DNA of 6,817 bases, taken from the NCBI GenBank assembly GCA_001643475.1, contig LXTK01000215.1, positions 4,390 to 11,206 of the forward strand, written 5' to 3'. The notes under the pieces were generated by a model, which had not been told where the DNA came from, did no database searches, and worked only from the letters and a program-made list of their open reading frames with translations. This document shows, one piece after another, positions 1 to 4,973 of this stretch (positions are counted from its first letter, which is position 1; every line of letters starts with the position of its first letter). Made by a program: the position numbers and the translations under genes. The DNA is from Proteobacteria bacterium SPGG2 (GTDB lineage Bacteria > Pseudomonadota > Gammaproteobacteria > Acidiferrobacterales > SPGG2).

Positions 1-618
1 GCTTGGCTCAATATCGGTATCGCCGGGCACGGCCGACGCGCGATCGGGGATGGCGTGCTTGCTCATAAGATCACGGATCAAATCACAGGACGAAGCTGGT
101 ATCCGCCACTAACCTTCGAACTCCCTTGTGCTAGCGATGGCCTCATTACTGTCGATGAACCGGAGACCGAATATCGCGAGAACAAGCTCTACGACATGGA
201 GGCAGCCGGCTTTTATGCGACTGCATGTCGATTCACCACTGCCGAGCTTGTGCATTGTTACAAGATCGTTTCAGACAACCTTGTCACACCCAGCGAAGAG
301 GTCAGCGTCAAGACCGTACAAGCCTTGATCGAACAACGGCTGGATACGGTTGACGTACTAGTACAAGCACTGAGGGCGCTTGCGGCGCGCTTAGCCGAGT
401 TTCAGTCGGATCCGGGTGAACTGGCTCGGTTTCTCGAACACTGGCGGTTTACGGTCTCGGAACAACACCAGCTTAGGCGCCTGTTGTTGCATTGGCAGGC
501 CCGTTCACCCAAGACGGTGTGGAGCGCTAAGCTCGCCGCCTTGCCTAACGCCAACGATGCACTGCGTTACCTGCGGCAAGAACTCGACATCTTGCCCATC
601 GAGTTCTCTAAATCATGA
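1..618 (+). CDS. Nucleoside phosphorylase/nucleosidase-fold protein (MTA/SAH nucleosidase-like), 5'-partial
   Basis: The reading frame is open from base 1, so the true start lies upstream; the GTG at 55 is an internal codon, because family sequence continues in front of it. 205 residues are visible. The segment NIGIAGHGRRAIGDGVLAHK resembles the GxAG loop followed by the 'GD.v.a..i.D' strand of the purine nucleoside phosphorylase/MTA-SAH nucleosidase superfamily. DMEAAGFY (visible residues 65-72) matches the Met-Glu ribose-binding motif, and KIVSDN (88-93) matches the strand carrying the catalytic Asp of nucleosidases (here Asp92). The family cleaves the N-glycosidic bond of purine nucleosides in the cytoplasm; which nucleoside is not readable here. 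After the core comes a helical tail of about 100 residues, longer than in ordinary MTA/SAH nucleosidase. The stop overlaps the next start (ATGA), so the two are probably translated together. The fold is well supported; the substrate is unknown. Confidence 0.82.
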   Translation, partial: AWLNIGIAGHGRRAIGDGVLAHKITDQITGRSWYPPLTFELPCASDGLITVDEPETEYRENKLYDMEAAGFYATACRFTTAELVHCYKIVSDNLVTPSEEVSVKTVQALIEQRLDTVDVLVQALRALAARLAEFQSDPGELARFLEHWRFTVSEQHQLRRLLLHWQARSPKTVWSAKLAALPNANDALRYLRQELDILPIEFSKS

Positions 619-1610
619 TCAATACGATCTATATCGAGCGAGAGATTGCGGATCATCCTCGCGTCCGGCAGATCTGCGAGAACTTTAGCGATGCGGTGAC
701 GATTATTTGTGAGCGCTACGGCGAGGTATTCAACCCTAAGGCACAGAATTTCAGGCTACAGAAGCGACGTCCGGCCCTTATCTTGGCACGCAAACACGGC
801 GGCACCGTCCTCAAGACGCCCGAGGGTTACGGCATCGGCGGCAACCACAACTATTACTTCTCACACATGCTGAACTGTATCTATGATTGCCGCTATTGTT
901 TTCTGCAAGGCATGTATCGCTCAGCGCACTACGTGCTTTTCGTCAATTACGAAGACTTTGAGACCGCAATTGTATCCAAGATTAGCGAAGCCAACGGCGA
1001 AACTATCTGGTTTTTCTCTGGCTATGACTGCGATAGCCTGGCGTTAGAACCGGTCACAGGTTTTGTCGATCATATGTTACCGCTTTTTGCACGCCACCCC
1101 AACGCCTTTATCGAACTCCGTACCAAGAGTACACAGGTACGGTCGCTGCTCAGAACAAAACCGTTACCAAACTGTGTCGTCGCCTTTAGCTTTACACCCA
1201 AAGAAATATCGGCCGCGCTCGAAAATGGCGTACCCTCGGTGGAGAAACGCATAGACGCCATGGTGCGATTGCAACGCCGGGGATGGCGGCTGGGCCTGCG
1301 GTTCGATCCTATGATCTACCACGAACATTATCAGGCCCACTATCGACGGTTGTTCGCCGACCTGTTCCAACGGCTCGATAGCGAAAGCCTGCACTCGGTA
1401 ACCCTGGGCACCTTCCGTTTGCCGGTACCCTACCACCGTAACATCCTACGGTTGTACCCCGATGAGCCGTTGTTCGCGACGACGCTCGAACCGAGCAATG
1501 GTATGGTGTCTTACAAACCGCCGATTAGAGACGAGATGATTGCGTTCTGCGAAGAAGAGTTGCAACGCTATGTTACGCCGGACATCTGCTTCTCCTGCTC
1601 AACGTTATGA
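615..1610 (+). CDS. Spore photoproduct lyase-family radical SAM protein
   Basis: This 331-residue protein carries the radical SAM cluster motif CX3CX2C at Cys88, Cys92 and Cys95, in the setting HMLNCIYDCRYCFLQG. That setting is characteristic of the SPL family (COG1533) rather than generic radical SAM enzymes. The three cysteines should bind a [4Fe-4S] cluster that splits S-adenosylmethionine to a 5'-deoxyadenosyl radical. In Bacillus, SPL uses this radical to reverse the thymine spore photoproduct in DNA. The aligned segment around the Bacillus hydrogen-donor Cys141 reads GYDCD here, putting Tyr137 at that position and Cys139 two residues later, so the substrate or radical route may differ. 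Three further cysteines lie near the C-terminus (312, 325, 328). The start overlaps the stop of the nucleosidase-like gene, and the stop overlaps the start of the reductase. No strong ribosome binding site precedes the ATG, which fits translational coupling. Family assignment is firm; DNA lesion repair as the actual role is inference. Confidence 0.9.
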   Translation: MINTIYIEREIADHPRVRQICENFSDAVTIICERYGEVFNPKAQNFRLQKRRPALILARKHGGTVLKTPEGYGIGGNHNYYFSHMLNCIYDCRYCFLQGMYRSAHYVLFVNYEDFETAIVSKISEANGETIWFFSGYDCDSLALEPVTGFVDHMLPLFARHPNAFIELRTKSTQVRSLLRTKPLPNCVVAFSFTPKEISAALENGVPSVEKRIDAMVRLQRRGWRLGLRFDPMIYHEHYQAHYRRLFADLFQRLDSESLHSVTLGTFRLPVPYHRNILRLYPDEPLFATTLEPSNGMVSYKPPIRDEMIAFCEEELQRYVTPDICFSCSTL

Positions 1611-2584
1611 AATACCGTAGGCTGGGCCGTACTGAGCTCGAGGTCTCCGAGATTGGTTTCGGTGGTTGGGCGCTGGGTGGCGGCGCCTGGGGTAATCAAA
1701 AAGACCGGGAGTCACTGGCGGCGTTGGACAGGGCCATCGATCTCGGCATTAACTTTATCGACACCGCCGCCGGTTATGGCAAGGGTCGAAGCGAGCGTGT
1801 CATAGCGCGGGCACTCAAGGCGCGCGCCGAAAGAGTCTACGTCGCAACAAAAATCCACCCACTACCTGGGCCATGGCCACCATCGCCTTACTGCGATATC
1901 GATGCGCGTTATCCCGCCGATTATCTGCGACAGAAGGTCGAAGAACGACTGGAGAACCTAGACACCGCTTGTGTGGATATCCTACAGCTACACACGTGGA
2001 CGCGGGCCTGGAACAAAAACCCGCGGGCCTTGGAGACGCTGAAGGAACTACAGGCGGAGGACAAGATCCGCTACATCGGTGTGTCTACACCCGAGCACGA
2101 TCAGAACTGTGTGATCGATCTTATGCGACAAGGCTATGTCGATGTCGTGCAGCTTATCTACAACATCTTCGAACAAGAGCCAGCGGCCGAACTGCTACCA
2201 GCGGCTGAAGAACACAACATCGGGGTAATCGTGCGCGTACCATTTGATGAAGGCGCGCTCACTGGCAAGTTCAGCAAGGACACCACGTTCCCGGAAGACG
2301 ATTTCCGTGCTAACTACTTCGCCGGCGATCGACTCGCGCGCACGGTCGACAGGGTGGAAAAGATCAAATCCGAAAGCGATACCAATGAGCAAACCATGGT
2401 GCAAGTTGCACTCAAATTCATCCTTGCTCAAGGCGCCGTCAGCAGCGTCATCCCTGGCATTCGCAATGTCGCACAGGCCAAGATGAACGTCGGTGTGTCT
2501 GATTCGCCCGATCTGTCCAGCGGCCTTATCGCCAAGCTGAGAAAACATGCTTGGCGGCGTAGTTTTTGGTACGCGGGAAAATAA
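1607..2584 (+). CDS. Aldo/keto reductase
   Basis: This 325-residue protein has the full length of the AKR superfamily, NAD(P)H-dependent cytoplasmic oxidoreductases that reduce aldehydes and ketones to alcohols. The N-terminus KYRRLGRTELEVSEIGFGGW is typical of the family. The catalytic tetrad is complete: Asp52 and Tyr57 in FIDTAAGYG, Lys82 in VATKI, and His129 in LQLHTW. The segment VSSVIPGIRNVAQ near residue 283 matches the C-terminal cofactor-binding signature 'IPG.r...q...N'. The ATG overlaps the SPL-family stop by 4 bases (ATGA), and no Shine-Dalgarno sequence is visible in front (the upstream bases are pyrimidine-rich), so translation probably depends on coupling. The natural substrate cannot be read from the sequence; the position in the operon suggests an aldehyde or sugar made by the upstream enzymes. 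Confidence 0.92.
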   Translation: MKYRRLGRTELEVSEIGFGGWALGGGAWGNQKDRESLAALDRAIDLGINFIDTAAGYGKGRSERVIARALKARAERVYVATKIHPLPGPWPPSPYCDIDARYPADYLRQKVEERLENLDTACVDILQLHTWTRAWNKNPRALETLKELQAEDKIRYIGVSTPEHDQNCVIDLMRQGYVDVVQLIYNIFEQEPAAELLPAAEEHNIGVIVRVPFDEGALTGKFSKDTTFPEDDFRANYFAGDRLARTVDRVEKIKSESDTNEQTMVQVALKFILAQGAVSSVIPGIRNVAQAKMNVGVSDSPDLSSGLIAKLRKHAWRRSFWYAGK

Positions 2585-2593
2585 TGCGGCTAG

Positions 2594-2839
2594 TCGCTTA
2601 CATCCAAATCAGAGTTAAAGTACATCCTTGCGCTCTTAGGCAAGAAACCACAAGAGATTATTAGGTTCGGCGAGAACGTGGCCAAGGAAAAGGGCCTGTC
2701 TGCCAGTGATGCGCGAACCGAGGATGAGTGGTTGGAGATGATGGTAGATAGCCCCATGCTGATAGCGCGTCCTACCGTGGTAACCGATCATAAGGCTGTT
2801 ATCGGTCGGCCGCCGGAAACTATATTGTCGATCATTTAG
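2594..2839 (+). pseudogene. arsC: Arsenate reductase (ArsC) remnant, N-terminal part missing
   Basis: In the frame ending with TAG at 2837-2839 the translation reads ...LKYILALLGKKPQEIIRFGE, then a run containing TEDEWLEMMVDSP, then MLIARPTVVTDHKAVIGRPP and a short end TILSII. This matches the C-terminal two thirds of glutaredoxin-type ArsC, including counterparts of the three oxyanion-binding arginines (codons at 2663, 2768 and 2807) and the normal C-terminal end. The N-terminal part of roughly 40 residues, with the catalytic Cys in the NPxCxxSR-type loop, is absent. A stop at 2591-2593 closes the frame upstream, and no ATG/GTG start with a ribosome binding site sits at the fragment's beginning; the first ATGs are at 2738 and 2741. 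The homology begins within about 30 bases of the reductase stop at 2584, which points to a deletion that joined the two. It cannot be a working arsenate reductase. Residue correspondence is by eye from memory of the family. Confidence 0.8.
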
Positions 2840-2855
2840 CTACCTGAAACATACT

Positions 2856-2860
2856 GGAGA
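2856..2860 (+). promoter_or_regulatory. Ribosome binding site of the DUF1330 gene
   Basis: GGAGA lies 5 bases before the ATG at 2866, a good Shine-Dalgarno match and spacing. It supports that start and shows that this gene is translated independently of the remnant before it. Confidence 0.7.
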
Positions 2861-2865
2861 ATGCG

Positions 2866-3153
2866 ATGGCCGCTTATGTCCTAGTCGATGTTATGGTCAA
2901 CGATTCGGATCGATATGAGGAATACAAAAAGCTTGCGCCGCCCGCCATTGCTGCCTACGGCGGCAAATACCTGGCGCGCGGCGGGCGAACCGAGGTGCTC
3001 GAGGGCGACTGGCCGCTAGATAGGTTCGTAATATTGGAATTCGAAAGTGTTGAGAGGGCCAAGCAATGGCACGAATCGCCGGCGTATCGCCAGGCCCGCA
3101 CATTGCGCCACGAAACCGCCTCCACGAAAATGGTGGTGGTTGAGGGTCTCTAG
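2866..3153 (+). CDS. DUF1330 family protein
   Basis: This 95-residue protein has the usual length and pattern of DUF1330. These are small cytoplasmic proteins with a ferredoxin-like alpha/beta fold of the dimeric alpha-beta barrel type, and their biochemical role is not settled. Visible marks are the opening strand AYVLVDVMVNDSDRYEEYKK, the middle GGKYLARGG with GDWPLDRFVILEFES, and the helix and strand WHESPAYRQARTLR ending in MVVVEG. The start is supported by a GGAGA ribosome binding site. The gene follows the arsC remnant and ends 6 bases before the stop of the convergent protease gene. No promoter can be pointed to with confidence, so it may have its own or be read from the upstream operon. 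No link to its neighbours' functions is apparent. Confidence 0.88.
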   Translation: MAAYVLVDVMVNDSDRYEEYKKLAPPAIAAYGGKYLARGGRTEVLEGDWPLDRFVILEFESVERAKQWHESPAYRQARTLRHETASTKMVVVEGL

Positions 3154-3159
3154 GCCGGT

Positions 3160-4536
3160 TCACCACGCCGAGCCACCGATAACTCTTAACCCTGTCACCT
3201 CTAACGGGCGCTCGATGTAGGCAAATATACTGTCATCCAAATTGCCTACTCTGACCATCTTTAGTATCACCTTCTTTTCCTCGGACTCAGCCGCGCGCAA
3301 ATAGGTCAATAGCTCTTCGAGCGTTTGTACTGGTTGATTGTCCACTGCCAACAACAGATCCATGGCTCGCAGTTTTTCGCCATCGCCGATGGACCCCGGT
3401 TCCACGTAATGCACCATCAGCGCTGGGCGCCCGTCGACAAAGTCACGTGAATCGCGCCATGGGTTCCCTGAAAACAAGACACCCGAAACAAGCACGCCGG
3501 TTCGCTCGGCCACGAGTATTGCTGATGCGAGCCGCCCGTAAACGACGATATCTTCATCGCCCCTGGTCACTTCTAGCTCGATATCATCCAAGCGGCCACG
3601 CAACGCATGGATGAATTGTCCACGGTTCTGGATCTCACCATCGGTACCGCCGACCCGCCGCACGATATCGCCTTCTTGAAGATCAAGCCCATGGTGTTTT
3701 CCGAAGACCTTGGCAACAGCAAGTTCGTTATTCTCGTCAAGGTCCAAATAGAAAAAGAACGGTAACTCGGGCGGAGAAGGATCGTGGCCTTGTCGCAGCA
3801 AAGTAAGAATACGACAAGCGTGACCCATAGGCACGGCGAAGTTGGTGTTTTGACTACTTCGTCGTGACGCGGTGTTCACGCCTACGACTTTGCCGGTCCG
3901 TAGGCTGATGAGTGGACCACCGGAATTGCCAGGATTGATCGGCGCATCGGTTTGCAACATCTCTGCCATGCCAGTGAACTTGGACGTGATCCCCGAGATA
4001 ATGCCGCGCGTACCGGTGAACGATAGATCCCAGGGATGGCCGAAGGCGCCCACCGTATGGCCAACTGCGGGCGCCTCCTCGCAATCTAAGTTCGCGGCTA
4101 CGATGTCTTTCGTCGCCGGTCTATCCACCATTTCCAAAATTGCGATGTCTATGTAGGGATCGACATAGAGCTTGCGTGCTACATAGTAGTCGCCATCGAG
4201 AAGCGCGACTTTCACCTGTGAAGGCGAACGCGCCACCACATGGGCATTGGTCATGACCCAGCCACGATCGGCATCGACAACAAAACCGGCACCGATGGTG
4301 GTGCCTTTCCTATCGCCGTAGAAAGGCAGCTCGACCCTCGTAACAACCTTGGCCGTGTATTGCCGGGCTTGCTCAAACGCCTGCTCATCCTGGCCGGCGT
4401 AGGCGTAGGTCATGAGCGACACGCAAACCAAAGACACAATAATTCTGTATGTCGACCGACCTTGTTCTATGTGGCTAGCTTGCATAGTTCGTCTCGGGAC
4501 CAAGCGACTGAAAATCCAGTGCAAAATATACGCCAC
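3160..4536 (-). CDS. Secreted Deg/HtrA-like trypsin-family serine protease with two PDZ-like regions
   Basis: Residue numbers count from the GTG at 4536 (458 aa). The trypsin-like domain (about 60-245) has the full catalytic triad: His99 in TNAHVV, Asp130 in DIAIL, and Ser205 in NPGNSGGPL. Two PDZ-like regions follow (about 260-340, with LQEGDIV, and 346-430, with AMDLLLAVDNQPV); in Deg proteases such domains bind substrate C-termini. A signal peptide is visible: basic stretch to Arg31, hydrophobic core IIVSLVCVSLMTYA, and an AYA-G cleavage site near residue 47, so the protein should act in the periplasm. That signal makes Met18 (4485) an attractive alternative start, since the first 17 residues are not needed; neither start has a strong ribosome binding site. 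The gene lies about 9 bases after the YjbQ gene on the same strand and is probably co-transcribed. The role is likely envelope protein quality control; a housekeeping DegP/DegQ identity is not claimed, as the PDZ regions are divergent. Confidence 0.9.
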   Translation of the reverse strand: MAYILHWIFSRLVPRRTMQASHIEQGRSTYRIIVSLVCVSLMTYAYAGQDEQAFEQARQYTAKVVTRVELPFYGDRKGTTIGAGFVVDADRGWVMTNAHVVARSPSQVKVALLDGDYYVARKLYVDPYIDIAILEMVDRPATKDIVAANLDCEEAPAVGHTVGAFGHPWDLSFTGTRGIISGITSKFTGMAEMLQTDAPINPGNSGGPLISLRTGKVVGVNTASRRSSQNTNFAVPMGHACRILTLLRQGHDPSPPELPFFFYLDLDENNELAVAKVFGKHHGLDLQEGDIVRRVGGTDGEIQNRGQFIHALRGRLDDIELEVTRGDEDIVVYGRLASAILVAERTGVLVSGVLFSGNPWRDSRDFVDGRPALMVHYVEPGSIGDGEKLRAMDLLLAVDNQPVQTLEELLTYLRAAESEEKKVILKMVRVGNLDDSIFAYIERPLEVTGLRVIGGSAW

Positions 4537-4545
4537 ATGCCGCAG

Positions 4546-4953
4546 CTATTCACCGATGTGCAACAGAACACGACGCCTAGCCGCACCATGGCGGTGTTCC
4601 CAAACATAGACGCCCTGCCAAGTGCCTAGCCCCAAGCGCCCGTCGCTAATCGGCACCGACAAGCTGGTTGTAGTCAGCGCGGATTTGATGTGCGCTGGCA
4701 TATCGTCTGGCCCTTCCGCATTGTGCGTGTATAGTGAGTCATCCTCCGGCACCAATCGATTGAGCCAGCGCTCGAGGTCGTGCTTGGCAGAAGCATCGGC
4801 GTTTTCCTGAATCATCAGACTGGCGGACGTATGTTGAATGAACAACGTGCACAATCCGTCTATCACGCCCGAGTCGCGTACCGCTGCCTGCACCTCAGAC
4901 GTAAATTCGTGCAGGCCCTGGCCGCTCACCGCTATTGTGAGTTGTTTAATCAT
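4546..4953 (-). CDS. YjbQ/UPF0047 family protein (secondary thiamine-phosphate synthase-like)
   Basis: This 135-residue protein has normal length for the family. Signature segments are all present: CTLFIQHTSASLMIQENAD (residues 35-53), HNAEGPDDMPAHIK (77-90) and LGTWQGVYVWEHR (109-121). The conserved histidines (41, 77, 88, 120) are those expected at the family's putative metal/active site. E. coli YjbQ shows weak thiamine-phosphate synthase activity, hence the common product name, but the physiological role of the family is not established and no thiamine genes are nearby. The ATG is 20 bases after the stop of the ligase/acyltransferase fusion, with AAGG just upstream. The stop (TAG) is followed about 9 bases later by the protease start, so the three genes probably form one operon. 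Confidence 0.93.
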   Translation of the reverse strand: MIKQLTIAVSGQGLHEFTSEVQAAVRDSGVIDGLCTLFIQHTSASLMIQENADASAKHDLERWLNRLVPEDDSLYTHNAEGPDDMPAHIKSALTTTSLSVPISDGRLGLGTWQGVYVWEHRHGAARRRVLLHIGE

Positions 4954-4956
4954 TGC

Positions 4957-4961
4957 GCCTT
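4957..4961 (-). promoter_or_regulatory. Ribosome binding site of the YjbQ gene
   Basis: On the minus strand, AAGGC stands just before the ATG at 4953, in the 20-base gap after the fusion gene. The spacing of 3-4 bases is slightly short, but this is the only purine-rich match, and it supports the chosen start. Confidence 0.5.
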
Positions 4962-4973
4962 AACAGGCCCGTC

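Noticed and set aside
2195..2548. 117-codon open frame on the minus strand
   Set aside because: It lies antisense to the aldo/keto reductase and has no recognisable domain.
2584..2664. A 26-codon frame whose ATG overlaps the reductase stop (TAATG)
   Set aside because: It has no recognisable similarity, runs out of frame with the ArsC remnant it overlaps, and is too short to support as a gene.
2783..2806. Inverted repeat ACCGAT ... ATCGGT with a 12-base loop
   Set aside because: The arms are only 6 bases, the loop is long, there is no T-run, and it lies within the ArsC-derived codons, so it is explained by the coding remnant.
2825..2855. Possible promoter TTGTCG with CATACT before the DUF1330 gene
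   Set aside because: The spacing of 19 bases and the weak -10 match are poor, and it would place the transcript start almost on the ribosome binding site.
4240..4629. 129-codon open frame on the plus strand across the protease signal peptide and the YjbQ end
   Set aside because: It lies antisense to two well-supported genes and its translation has no recognisable domain.
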